From Pedobacter steynii (GTDB lineage Bacteria > Bacteroidota > Bacteroidia > Sphingobacteriales > Sphingobacteriaceae), in the NCBI RefSeq assembly GCF_900103665.1, contig NZ_FNGY01000009.1, positions 248,001-312,000 on the forward strand: a DNA stretch of 64,000 nucleotides. Direction: 5' to 3'. Shown here in pieces: positions 17,613 to 26,356 of the stretch. The position numbers were made by a program, and so were the translations under genes. Under the pieces are notes generated by a model that was not told the origin of the DNA, ran no database searches, and worked only from the letters and a program-made list of their open reading frames with translations. Every line of letters starts with the position of its first letter. Within the stretch, counting starts at the first letter, position 1.

Positions 17613-18872
17613 ATGAAACCTAATGAACATATAAAATTGCCTGAAGACGAGTTCATCGCTCATATCAGGGAGAGTTTAATGGCTCATGAGGAGGAGTATG
17701 ATCCGGGGGCATGGGAAGATTTTATAAAAGAAGAACCGAAAAAAAGAGGTTTGATTTTCTGGTTGGCTGGCCTGAGCAGTGCTGCGGCAGTCCTGTTGAT
17801 TGGATTTGGCTTGTTCTTTACGCTAAATAAAAAAGAGCTGCCTAAAAATCAGGAGGTTGCTAAAACAAAAACGCTTGAAAAAGAATCGGCAACGCCCCAG
17901 GTAACGGATATAGTCTCTGCTGTTCCTTCCGGACAAAAACAAGGAACACTAATTTCAGTTACAAAAAACAAGCGTACTTTGGGGGCCGATGACATAAAGG
18001 CCGGGCAAGTCGCCATAAATCTGAACACGAATGAGCCACATTCTGCAATAGCTGAGGTGGGGGCAAATCAGTCTGGTGTAAAACCTGGTTCTAAATCAGA
18101 GCAGATTATTCCTCAGGAACAGGTTGTCGTTCAGGTTCCTGCTGTAGAAAAAAAACAGAGTTTCGAGGATTTCTTAATTGACGAAACCAAACAAAATCGA
18201 ACCGCCAATACGGGTAAACCGACCACCAAAAGGGAAAGTAAATGGGAGATGGGACTTGTTGTCGCACCTTCATTTGGAAATAGTAAGAAGTTAAATATGG
18301 GGTATGGCGTAAGTATGGGCTACGCGCTGTCGGATAAGGTATCCATTAGTTCGGGTATTTCCTATAATGAAATGGGTGCATCCAGGACCATCGAAAATCC
18401 GCCCAATACAGCAATGAAGAGTATGAGTTTTGGTGGCGATGTAGCCAACGACAGCAAAGAACTGAAAGCGGTAAACGCACAGCTACGAGGGATAGATATT
18501 CCACTTGAGCTGAAGTATCATTTAAGTAAAAGATTGTATGCCAATGTTGGTGTTTCTGCTTTTGCTGTTATTGATCAGAAACAGCAGAATACTTTTATTG
18601 AAAGCAAAGTTGCACCACAGGCATATGAGGCAGGGAGCGGAGACGCCAAAGCGATGGTACTGAATAGAACTGTTTCTGAGGAAGCACCAAAAGAAGAAAT
18701 TAAAAACGATCCTTATTTAGGTTTTTATAACTTCTCTGTGGGGTATAGACAGAAGATTTCAAAAGGAAAAGCATTCTCCGTTGAGCCATTTATAAAATTA
18801 CCAATGAAGGAGCTTAAACAGGAAAACCTGTACCTTATTGGCACAGGTGTGAGGTTAAAATTTGATTTTTAG
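17613..18872 (+). CDS. Dual-membrane-spanning anti-sigma factor candidate (Dma-like)
   Basis: This 419-aa protein has four parts. Residues 1-46 are acidic and cytoplasmic in type (DEFIAHIRESLMAHEEEYD, then PGAWEDFIKE). Residues 47-69 form one strong transmembrane helix. Residues 70-208 are a low-complexity, Pro/Thr/Lys/Gln-rich linker. Residues 209-419 are amphipathic beta strands (GYGVSMGYALSDKVSISSGI, LYLIGTGVRLKFDF) ending in Phe, the usual last residue of an outer-membrane barrel. No Sec cleavage site is evident, so the helix should stay anchored while the barrel inserts in the outer membrane. This matches the Dma family described in Bacteroides thetaiotaomicron. The alternative is a plain outer-membrane protein with an unusual anchor. 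Confidence 0.75.
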   Translation: MKPNEHIKLPEDEFIAHIRESLMAHEEEYDPGAWEDFIKEEPKKRGLIFWLAGLSSAAAVLLIGFGLFFTLNKKELPKNQEVAKTKTLEKESATPQVTDIVSAVPSGQKQGTLISVTKNKRTLGADDIKAGQVAINLNTNEPHSAIAEVGANQSGVKPGSKSEQIIPQEQVVVQVPAVEKKQSFEDFLIDETKQNRTANTGKPTTKRESKWEMGLVVAPSFGNSKKLNMGYGVSMGYALSDKVSISSGISYNEMGASRTIENPPNTAMKSMSFGGDVANDSKELKAVNAQLRGIDIPLELKYHLSKRLYANVGVSAFAVIDQKQQNTFIESKVAPQAYEAGSGDAKAMVLNRTVSEEAPKEEIKNDPYLGFYNFSVGYRQKISKGKAFSVEPFIKLPMKELKQENLYLIGTGVRLKFDF

Positions 18873-18886
18873 GATTAGTACCGGCG

Positions 18887-19510
18887 TTAATCCTGTTGTT
18901 CCTCTTTCAGCGCTCCGATAAGCGATTCTATTTCCTTTGCATATTTGCCATAATATTGATTTAGCCAGATGATGGCAAAGAAATGAATCACAATACAGAT
19001 GCTCAATATGGTCAATCCAAATACCACATAGAAATAGCCGGGCTCGTTGACAATCCCTTTCATAAAATACTCATAGTTGAAATTAACGAGGATTATTGCT
19101 CCAAAAGCCAGAAAAATAATCAGGAGCATGTAATTGAACATTTTATAAAGTTCGATGTTTAACTTTAGGTCATAATTTAATTCATACAAGCTGTCTTTCG
19201 TGGTTAAGGAAGATTGTCCGATCTTTTTATAAAGGCCATAAAACCGAATCAGGAAATACAGGGTGGTGATGACAAAAAGAATATAAGTGCAATTAAAAGA
19301 AACTCTTAATGCGGGGATGAGGTTAAAATAACCGGGTATAAAGACACTCACCAATAAAGCCACGACCTGGAATATCGCTTCTCCTCTCATGTTTTTCCTG
19401 AATTTATCCAGTGGCATCTGGGCTTTCTTTAAGCTTTCAATTGTGTTTGGTACTTCAATCGGTTGCTCCGGTTCTTTGTTCCATGCTGATTTTATATCGT
19501 CAAAATTCAT
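18887..19510 (-). CDS. Polytopic membrane protein, probable anti-sigma partner
   Basis: This 207-aa protein starts with MNFDDIKSAWNKEP, a short cytoplasmic segment like those of several Bacteroidota sigma-linked membrane proteins. Four hydrophobic segments follow at about 45-65, 72-92, 125-147 and 160-185, with a charged tail. Its start overlaps the end of the ECF sigma gene by 11 bp, so translation is coupled. That arrangement is the main reason to call it an anti-sigma protein; no zinc-binding anti-sigma motif is present. Confidence 0.65.
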   Translation of the reverse strand: MNFDDIKSAWNKEPEQPIEVPNTIESLKKAQMPLDKFRKNMRGEAIFQVVALLVSVFIPGYFNLIPALRVSFNCTYILFVITTLYFLIRFYGLYKKIGQSSLTTKDSLYELNYDLKLNIELYKMFNYMLLIIFLAFGAIILVNFNYEYFMKGIVNEPGYFYVVFGLTILSICIVIHFFAIIWLNQYYGKYAKEIESLIGALKEEQQD

Positions 19511-20006
19511 AACCTTGTTTTTTTATAAGTTCTTTTAGTTTATTCTTTGCCCTGTTGAGCTTTACTCTTGCATTTCCTTCAGTAATCCCCAGGTTGTTCC
19601 CAATCTCTTTATGGGAATAATTCTCCAGGAAATAAAACATCAATGCTTTCTCTATTTTGTCCAGTTTTTGGAGTGCTTTATAAAAGTGAGCCAGTTGTAT
19701 TTCTTTCGTTTCTGCTTCGTTCGATGGAATCTCTATTTCCTCAGCGAGGATATTCGCATAGACATCCTGCTTGCGTTTGTCTTTCTTGAAAAATACGATG
19801 GCGGTATTCAACGCAACTCTGTACATCCAGCTGGAAAACTTACTTTGATGGTTAAAGGAATCGTAAGATTTCCACAGCTGACAGATGATTTCCTGGAAAA
19901 GATCTTTCTGGTCATCTTCATCGTCCATGTACATTCTGGAGATCTTATGAATGATTCCTTTATGGGTTTCTATTTCCCCAAGAAACACTTTCTCCTTTGT
20001 TTTCAA
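19500..20006 (-). CDS. ECF RNA polymerase sigma factor
   Basis: This 168-aa sigma-70 family protein has region 2 with MDDEDDQKDLFQEIICQLWK then FSSWMYRVALNTAIVFFKK. Region 4 is MFYFLENYSHKEIGNNLG and ITEGNARVKLNRAKNKLKEL. It lies 3 nt after the stop of the TraB/GumN gene and overlaps the following membrane-protein gene, forming a three-gene operon. It converges on the Dma-like sigma pair, so two unrelated ECF modules sit back to back. Confidence 0.93.
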   Translation of the reverse strand: MKTKEKVFLGEIETHKGIIHKISRMYMDDEDDQKDLFQEIICQLWKSYDSFNHQSKFSSWMYRVALNTAIVFFKKDKRKQDVYANILAEEIEIPSNEAETKEIQLAHFYKALQKLDKIEKALMFYFLENYSHKEIGNNLGITEGNARVKLNRAKNKLKELIKKQGYEF

Positions 20007-20009
20007 AGC

Positions 20010-20873
20010 TTAATTCATTACTGGTTTAACGGTATATCCCTGCGCTTTTAAAAGCGCCAATACACCTTTTTTACCAGGTAGGTGTGCGGCACCTACAGCA
20101 AAGAAAGAAGCTTGTTTTTTCATCATTTCCGGCATTTGTTTCACCCAGTTTGTATTTCTTGTATCCAGCATCCACTTATTGGTTTCTTTGTCGTTGAACT
20201 TCTTATTGTTCATTTCTTCTGCCACCTTGCTGATGTTTTCTTCCTTGTAGGCCTTAACAGCAGCGTTAAACATTGTTTTGTAATCATCAAACATGTGAAT
20301 GTGTTTGACCATTACAGCGTCCGGATAGGCTGTTTGCAAGTATGCCATTTGGGCTTTTGTCGTTTCCAATGCTCCTGTGGCTATATTTTTCTGTTTGGCT
20401 AATTTAATAAATTCCAGTTCATATGATTTTGTTGTGGCACAAGCTAAGGTTTTTGAAATTGCGATGGAATAGACTGTGGACAGGCTATATTGGTCCATAG
20501 CTTTTAAAGGGATTTTTGCTTTTAATTTCAGAACAGAGTCTACGAGGGAGTATTGACTCGAATTCAGGGTTTTGCTCAATAACGTTCCCGGTACAGCTGC
20601 TTTTTGCATGTCCGCCATTTCATTTGGGTCATTGTAATCAATTTCTAGAATAAGTTTTTCTGTTTTATCAAAAGCACGGGTTGCTTTTTCAGGCATTCTG
20701 AAATCATTTTCACAGATCATATGAATTGTTCCGTAGATGTAAGAAGGCTTTGTTAAGCCTTTTCCGCTTACTTCCCATAGTAAGGAGTTTTCCAAAGGGG
20801 TGTTTTGTGCTATAGTTTTAGTAGTAAAGATGCTGCTTAAGGTAATGGCGGTGATGGTGAATATTGTTCTCAT
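20010..20873 (-). CDS. TraB/GumN family protein
   Basis: This 287-aa secreted protein has a signal peptide (1-22, ending KTIAQ). It carries both conserved TraB/GumN motifs: the N-terminal GTIH in SYIYGTIHM and the C-terminal GxxH in FFAVGAAHLPGKKGVLALL. Related Tiki proteins in animals are metal-dependent proteases; bacterial members are mostly uncharacterised. It is the first gene of an operon with an ECF sigma factor, an uncommon pairing that hints at a link to envelope stress. Confidence 0.88.
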   Translation of the reverse strand: MRTIFTITAITLSSIFTTKTIAQNTPLENSLLWEVSGKGLTKPSYIYGTIHMICENDFRMPEKATRAFDKTEKLILEIDYNDPNEMADMQKAAVPGTLLSKTLNSSQYSLVDSVLKLKAKIPLKAMDQYSLSTVYSIAISKTLACATTKSYELEFIKLAKQKNIATGALETTKAQMAYLQTAYPDAVMVKHIHMFDDYKTMFNAAVKAYKEENISKVAEEMNNKKFNDKETNKWMLDTRNTNWVKQMPEMMKKQASFFAVGAAHLPGKKGVLALLKAQGYTVKPVMN

Positions 20874-21002
20874 GGTTTGTTGGTTTTGATTTTTATACTC
20901 AATTAGTAGCCGCTTTTTGGATTCGTTACAAGCTTTTTTTATTTTTTTCTTAAAAGCCGCTATTTATCCTTTTTCCTTACATTTTAGCACGCTTTTTCCG
21001 AT

Positions 21003-21016
21003 ATTGTTGCAACAAT
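21003..21016. promoter_or_regulatory. Perfect 14-bp palindrome upstream of the M3 peptidase gene
   Basis: ATTGTTGCAACAAT is fully self-complementary and lies 37 bp upstream of the -7 box at 21054. The position suits an activator-binding site, but no regulator is known. Confidence 0.35.
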
Positions 21017-21053
21017 GATACTTTTAAAGACAACCAGGCCTGATCTAAAGAAT

Positions 21054-21061
21054 TATATTTG
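21054..21061 (+). promoter_or_regulatory. -7 box of the M3 peptidase gene
   Basis: TATATTTG matches TAnnTTTG, 56 nt before the start codon. No clear -33 TTG is seen at 19-21 nt. Confidence 0.45.
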
Positions 21062-21065
21062 CCGG

Positions 21066-21088
21066 ACCTCAGCTCAACTGAGGTTTTT
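21066..21088 (+). terminator. Leader hairpin, terminator-like, before the M3 peptidase gene
   Basis: ACCTCAG pairs with CTGAGGT around CTCAA and is followed by TTTT. It begins within a few nucleotides of the predicted transcript start, so it could protect the 5' end or attenuate transcription. Confidence 0.4.
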
Positions 21089-21117
21089 GTGATTAATTAA
21101 TAAAGCTGATCTGAAAA

Positions 21118-23244
21118 ATGAAATTAAAAAACGGAATCCCATCAATGATCTTAATTTGCGGAATGCTGCTGGTTACTGATAAAACGGTAATGGGCCAGAA
21201 TACGAATCCATTTATGGAAGAGTACAATACTCCATATGGAGTTCCTCCATTTAACAAAATAACAATCCCTGATTTTGTGCCTGCTTTTCAGGAAGGAATG
21301 AAGCAGCAGCAGCAAGCTGTTATGGCAATTTACAGGCAACGTTCTGTCCCTACTTTTCAGAACACCATAGTGGGCCTGGAAGAAAGCGGAAAATTACTCA
21401 GTAAAGTCAGCACCGTGTTTTTCAACCTAAGTTCTGCCAATACTTCTCCTGAGCTTGAAGCCATATCGAAACAAATGGCACCGGAGCTCTCCAAACATAG
21501 TGACGACATTTACCTGAACGCCGATTTATTTAAACGAGTGAAGGCGGTATACGATAAGCGGGAGGGGCTAAAGCTGAATATAGAACAAAAACGTTTGCTG
21601 GATAAGACCTATAAAGGCTTTGTTCGTAGCGGAGCCAACCTTAATGCAGCACAACAGGTAAAAATGAGAGCAATCAATAAAGAGTTTTCTCTGCTTACTT
21701 TAAATTTCGGACAGCACCTTCTGGCGGAGGTCAACAATTTTGAGTTGCTGATTGACCAGCAAGCCGACCTTGCAGGACTTCCGGAATCGGTAAAATCGGC
21801 TGCGGCCCAGTCTGCCAAACAAGCTGGGAAAGAAGGAAAATGGCGGTTCACTTTGCATACACCGAGTGTAATGCCCTTTTTACAATATTCGGAGAACCGT
21901 GCATTGAGAGAAAAGATGTATAATGCCTATATCAACAGGGGCAATAATAACGACGCGAACGATAATAAAAAAATCATTTCAAGGATGGTTGCTTTACGTG
22001 CTGAAAAAGCCGGATTATTGGGCTATAACAGCCATGCAGACTTTGTTTTGGAGGAAAGCATGGCAAAATCTCCGAGAGAGGCTTACGGCCTGTTAAATGG
22101 CCTCTGGGATGCTGCTTTGCCGGTGGCCAGGCAGGAAGCCACAGACATGCAGAAAATGATGGACAAAGAGGGCAAAAATGAAACACTGGAAGCCTGGGAC
22201 TGGTCTCATTATGCAGATAAAGTGCGTAAAGAGAGATACAATTATGACGCAGAAGAACTAAGGCCATATTTCAAGCTGGACAATGTAAGGGAAGGATTTT
22301 TCAAAGTAGCGAATAAGTTATATGGAATTACTTTTACCGCGTTGACTGATGTCCCGGTCTATCACAAGGACGTAACCGCTTATCAGGTGAAAGAAGCTGA
22401 TGGAACCCATATTGGGGTTATTTATATGGACTTCTTTACCCGCAGTTCTAAGCGTGGTGGGGCATGGATGACTTCTTATGCGACCCAATCTTATAAAGAG
22501 GGAAAGCGCGTCCCTCCTGTTGTTTCTATTGTTTGCAACTTTTCAGGCCCGAATGGAGAGGAGCCAGCTTTATTTACAGCAGATGAAGTAACCACATTTT
22601 ACCATGAAATGGGACATGCCCTCCACGGTTTATTGTCTAATGTAAAATACAGAAGCCTTGCCGGTACTTCAGTTCCCCGTGATTTTGTGGAGTTACCTTC
22701 GCAGGTGATGGAGCACTTTGCATTTGAGCCAGAGGTGCTTCAGTTTTATGCGAAACACTATAAAACTGGTGCAATTGTACCTCAGGAGCTGATTACAAAG
22801 ATGAAAAATGCAGGGAAGTTCAATCAGGGCTTTGAAACTGTAGAATATCTTGCTGCTTCTTTACTTGATATGGGCTTTCATACGATCCCTGCTGGCAAAG
22901 AAATAGACGCGCTAAAATTCGAAACGGCAGAAATGAATAAGTATGGACTGATCAGACAAATTGCTCCCCGTTACAGAAGTACCTATTTTCAACACATCTT
23001 TGCTTCCGGTTATTCGGCCGGATATTATAGCTATATCTGGTCAGCCGTATTGGATAGTGACGCCTTTGCCGCCTTCAAAGAAAGCGGAAATATCTTTGAT
23101 CCGGAGGTTGCTAAATCCTTCCGTAAGAATGTACTTGAAAAAGGAGGTACCATTGAGCCAATGGACCTTTACAAGGCTTTTAGAGGTAAAGAGCCTGATA
23201 TGAAACATTTATTGAAAGACAGAGGGCTAAACAAAGCCCTTTAA
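21118..23244 (+). CDS. M3 family metallopeptidase (peptidyl-dipeptidase Dcp type)
   Basis: This 708-aa zinc peptidase has the thimet motif HEMGH (His496, Glu497, His500) in EVTTFYHEMGHALHGLLS and the usual downstream segment FVELPSQVMEHF with the third ligand glutamate. A signal peptide is likely (about 1-26, ending VMGQN), so it should act in the periplasm and remove dipeptides from peptide ends. The C-terminal RSTYFQHIFASGYSAGYYSY is typical of Dcp-like members. It is a single gene with a terminator at 23255. Confidence 0.93.
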   Translation: MKLKNGIPSMILICGMLLVTDKTVMGQNTNPFMEEYNTPYGVPPFNKITIPDFVPAFQEGMKQQQQAVMAIYRQRSVPTFQNTIVGLEESGKLLSKVSTVFFNLSSANTSPELEAISKQMAPELSKHSDDIYLNADLFKRVKAVYDKREGLKLNIEQKRLLDKTYKGFVRSGANLNAAQQVKMRAINKEFSLLTLNFGQHLLAEVNNFELLIDQQADLAGLPESVKSAAAQSAKQAGKEGKWRFTLHTPSVMPFLQYSENRALREKMYNAYINRGNNNDANDNKKIISRMVALRAEKAGLLGYNSHADFVLEESMAKSPREAYGLLNGLWDAALPVARQEATDMQKMMDKEGKNETLEAWDWSHYADKVRKERYNYDAEELRPYFKLDNVREGFFKVANKLYGITFTALTDVPVYHKDVTAYQVKEADGTHIGVIYMDFFTRSSKRGGAWMTSYATQSYKEGKRVPPVVSIVCNFSGPNGEEPALFTADEVTTFYHEMGHALHGLLSNVKYRSLAGTSVPRDFVELPSQVMEHFAFEPEVLQFYAKHYKTGAIVPQELITKMKNAGKFNQGFETVEYLAASLLDMGFHTIPAGKEIDALKFETAEMNKYGLIRQIAPRYRSTYFQHIFASGYSAGYYSYIWSAVLDSDAFAAFKESGNIFDPEVAKSFRKNVLEKGGTIEPMDLYKAFRGKEPDMKHLLKDRGLNKAL

Positions 23245-23254
23245 CCGAATCCTT

Positions 23255-23281
23255 AAAAAGGATGCTAACTGATCCTTTTTT
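23255..23281 (+). terminator. Terminator of the M3 peptidase gene
   Basis: AAAAAGGAT pairs with ATCCTTTTT around an 8-nt loop, 11 nt after the stop. The stem is short and AT-rich. Confidence 0.65.
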
Positions 23282-23307
23282 AATGGATAAGAAATAGTAG
23301 GAATAAT

Positions 23308-23343
23308 AAAAAGGGAATACCTGGAAAGGTATCCCCTTTTTTT
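23308..23343 (-). terminator. Terminator of the S9 peptidase gene
   Basis: AAAAGGGAATACC and GGTATCCCCTTTT pair with one mismatch around a 6-nt loop. On the minus strand the stem is followed by T residues, just past the S9 stop. Confidence 0.8.
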
Positions 23344-23353
23344 ATGAGCTGTA

Positions 23354-25504
23354 TTATTTGCTAATGCCTTCCAATGCGAAAAGGAAGGAATAGTTTAAAG
23401 CAACGTCTTTCAGGTAATCAAAGCGTCCCGAAGCTCCGCCATGGCCGAAATCCATATTTGTTTTAAGCAACAGGACATTTTTATCCGTCTTGGCTGCCCT
23501 TAGTTTAGCCACCCATTTTGCCGGCTCGAAATACTGAACCTGACTGTCGTGAAGGCCTGTTGTAACCAACATGTTCGGATAAGCTTTCTTTTCTATGTTC
23601 TCATATGGAGAATAGCTCTTCATATAATCATAAGCCACTTTTTGTTTAGGGTTTCCCCATTCATCAAACTCATTTGTTGTCAGTGGAATGCTTTCATCCA
23701 ACATGGTATTGATTACGTCCACAAATGGAACCTGTGCAATAATACCATGCCACATGTCAGGAGCAAGATTGATAATTGCACCCATCAAAAGCCCGCCTGC
23801 ACTTCCACCCTGTGCATATAAATGCTCCTTTGCTGTAAATTTCTCATCGATCAGGTATTTCCCACAATCAATAAAGTCAGTGAAGGTGTTCATCTTCTTC
23901 ATGAGCTTTCCGTCTTCATACCATTGGCGACCCATTTCCTGTCCGCCTCGGATGTGTGCAATTGCATAAACAAAACCGCGGTCTAAAAGACTTAACCTGC
24001 TGCTGTTGAAAGCCGGATCAGTACTGGAGCCATAAGAGCCGTATGCATAAAGCAATAGTGGTGCTTTTCCATCCTTTTTAAGCCCTTTTTTATAGACCAA
24101 TGAGATCGGAACTTTAGTCCCGTCTTTTGCTGTCGCGTATAATCTTTCTGAAGTATAGTCGTCCTTATTATATCCGCCAACAACTTCCTGTTGTTTCATC
24201 AGTTTTTTTGCCTTTGTATCCATGTTATAGTCGTACGTAGAGGACGGGGTAGTCAGTGAAGTATACACATAACGAAGTGTCTTGCTGTCATAGTCAGGAT
24301 TAGCCCCAACCATAGCAGTGTAAGTCGGTTCTTCAAAGGCGATGTTATGCTCAGGACCGCCTGTTGTACGAACACGAAGCTGGGTAAGTCCGTTTTTACG
24401 TTCGGTAATTACAATATGGGTTTTAAATTCCTCTACGCCTTCAAGTAAAACATCTTTACGGTGAGGAATCACTTCTTTCCAGTTTTCTCTGCCGGTTTTA
24501 TCCAAAGGGCATTCCATCAGACGGAAATTCTTGGCATTCCAGTTGGTCAGGATCAGGAATTTATCATCCAAAGGAATTGCTTCATATAACATGTCCTTTT
24601 GTCTTGGCTGAAAAGATTTAAAAGGTTGGTCCGGTGTGCTGGCATCCAGCATTTTAATTTCATTGGAAAGTGTAGCCTGAGAATAAATGAAAATGTATTT
24701 TCCGGATTTTGATTTCCCAACACCGATATAATTAGACTTGTCTTTCTCCTCATATACCGTCACATCCTGTTTTGCATCGCTGTTTAGCTGGTGTTTCTTT
24801 ATTTTTTCACTCAGGAGTGTTACTTCATTCTTGGAAGTATAGAAGATCGTTTTATTGTCCATTGCCCAAACCGGATCGCCCTGGGTATTGGAAATTGCAT
24901 CTTTAACCACTTCTCCGGTTTCCAGATTTTTAATGTGAATTACATATTGACGCCTGGAGACTTTATCTACCCCAAAAGCCATCATCTTATTGTCTGGACT
25001 AACGGAGAAACCAGAGGCCTGATAATAAGGTAAGCCTTTCGCCTCCGCGTCCATATCTAATAATATTTCTTCTTTGGCATCCAGTGTGCCCTTTTTCCGG
25101 CAGTATTTGGCGTATTGTTTTCCTTCTTCATTTCGGGTATAGTAGTAATATCCGTTTTTGAAAACCGGAACAGATTCATCTTTTTCCTTGATTCTGCCTT
25201 TGAGTTCTTTGAACAAATCTGCCTGAAGCGTTTTTGTTCCACTCATCATGGTGTCCAGGTATTTGTTTTCTGCGGTCAGGTAATCCACGACTTTAGTACT
25301 GTCTTTTCCTTTTTTGAAATAGTCAATCATCCAGTAGTAGTTGTCTGTTACCGTATCCCCATGCAGGGTTCTGACGAAAGGTTTTATCTCTGCGACAGGT
25401 GCCGCTGCATCTGGCCATTTATAGGTTTCCATTTTGTTTTCTTTGTTTGTACAGGACAAAGCTACACCGAGTAGCAGTAATCCGGGGATAGTTTTTTTTA
25501 TCAT
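23354..25504 (-). CDS. S9 family prolyl oligopeptidase (oligopeptidase B type), lipoprotein
   Basis: This 716-aa serine peptidase has a lipoprotein signal peptide with the lipobox ALSC near residue 18, so it is probably membrane-tethered. A beta-propeller occupies about 75-440. The alpha/beta-hydrolase part has YGSYGSSTDPAFNSSRL, the nucleophile elbow GGSAGG (Ser568) and the active-site histidine in DFGHGG (His688). S9A enzymes cleave short peptides after proline or basic residues. It is convergent with the M3 peptidase gene. Confidence 0.93.
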   Translation of the reverse strand: MIKKTIPGLLLLGVALSCTNKENKMETYKWPDAAAPVAEIKPFVRTLHGDTVTDNYYWMIDYFKKGKDSTKVVDYLTAENKYLDTMMSGTKTLQADLFKELKGRIKEKDESVPVFKNGYYYYTRNEEGKQYAKYCRKKGTLDAKEEILLDMDAEAKGLPYYQASGFSVSPDNKMMAFGVDKVSRRQYVIHIKNLETGEVVKDAISNTQGDPVWAMDNKTIFYTSKNEVTLLSEKIKKHQLNSDAKQDVTVYEEKDKSNYIGVGKSKSGKYIFIYSQATLSNEIKMLDASTPDQPFKSFQPRQKDMLYEAIPLDDKFLILTNWNAKNFRLMECPLDKTGRENWKEVIPHRKDVLLEGVEEFKTHIVITERKNGLTQLRVRTTGGPEHNIAFEEPTYTAMVGANPDYDSKTLRYVYTSLTTPSSTYDYNMDTKAKKLMKQQEVVGGYNKDDYTSERLYATAKDGTKVPISLVYKKGLKKDGKAPLLLYAYGSYGSSTDPAFNSSRLSLLDRGFVYAIAHIRGGQEMGRQWYEDGKLMKKMNTFTDFIDCGKYLIDEKFTAKEHLYAQGGSAGGLLMGAIINLAPDMWHGIIAQVPFVDVINTMLDESIPLTTNEFDEWGNPKQKVAYDYMKSYSPYENIEKKAYPNMLVTTGLHDSQVQYFEPAKWVAKLRAAKTDKNVLLLKTNMDFGHGGASGRFDYLKDVALNYSFLFALEGISK

Positions 25505-25591
25505 ACGCTGGTCAAGGTAATAAGTTGTTGTTCTGCAAATTAGAATTTATTCTTTAATTTGCATCGGCTCCTGTGTAAAAATTTTATCGAA

Positions 25592-26176
25592 ATGAGAAAG
25601 ATGTTCAAAAAGAGTAATGTAGTTAACGGAGTGTTCGTGATTTTGATGCTGGTTGTTCTTTTTGTTCCTTCAGCGAAAGCAATCATGATTCAGGGATTAA
25701 TGGAAATAGGACTTTTTAAACCGGATACCACAGCAGAAACAAAAGGGCTGCTGCCTGCAAATGGCTTGGCTGGTATTCGCTTTAAGAATGCGTCAGGAAC
25801 GGTACTCGACCTTGGCGATTTAAAAGGTAAAGTGGTGTTTTTAAACTTCTGGGCCACCTGGTGCCCTCCCTGTTTGGCCGAAATGCCTTCTGTAAACAAA
25901 CTATACAAACAATTTAAAGACGACAAAGAAGTTGTTTTTATTCTCGTAGATGCCGATAGCGACTTTGGTAAGGCCCAAAAATATATGGACAGGAAAGGAT
26001 ATCAGCTCCCTGTTTTCGCCACGGCAAGCAGCATTCCTGAAAGTCTTTTTTCCGGTGCATTGCCCACAACCATCGTTTTTGATAAGGAGGGGCGCGTTTC
26101 TTACCATGAATCCGGGGCTGCAAACTATGCGAATACCAGATTCATCGAATTCATTAAGAAATTAAAGGGGAATTGA
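25592..26176 (+). CDS. TlpA-family thioredoxin-like protein
   Basis: This 194-aa protein starts at ATG 25592; the TTG frame from 25559 is less likely. An N-terminal hydrophobic helix (about 12-30) anchors or exports it. The thioredoxin fold holds the redox site WATWCPPC (Cys91, Cys94), followed by VVFILVDADSDFGKAQKYM and the cis-proline strand LPTTIVFDKEG. It should act as a periplasmic disulfide reductase, for example in cytochrome c maturation or repair. No cytochrome gene is nearby, so the partner is unknown. Confidence 0.9.
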   Translation: MRKMFKKSNVVNGVFVILMLVVLFVPSAKAIMIQGLMEIGLFKPDTTAETKGLLPANGLAGIRFKNASGTVLDLGDLKGKVVFLNFWATWCPPCLAEMPSVNKLYKQFKDDKEVVFILVDADSDFGKAQKYMDRKGYQLPVFATASSIPESLFSGALPTTIVFDKEGRVSYHESGAANYANTRFIEFIKKLKGN

Positions 26177-26356
26177 TTTAACATTTTTTAACTTTAAAAT
26201 GGCAGAGATCAACCCGCTACGTTATATCTTTGCATTAGGAATTGAGTGATTTTGCTTTTAGTTAAATCCTCGAAAAATGAACCGAGCTTAATCTTAGCTA
26301 AATATGGCATAGATTATGTAAGATCCATCTGACAAATAAAATAAAAATATATACAG

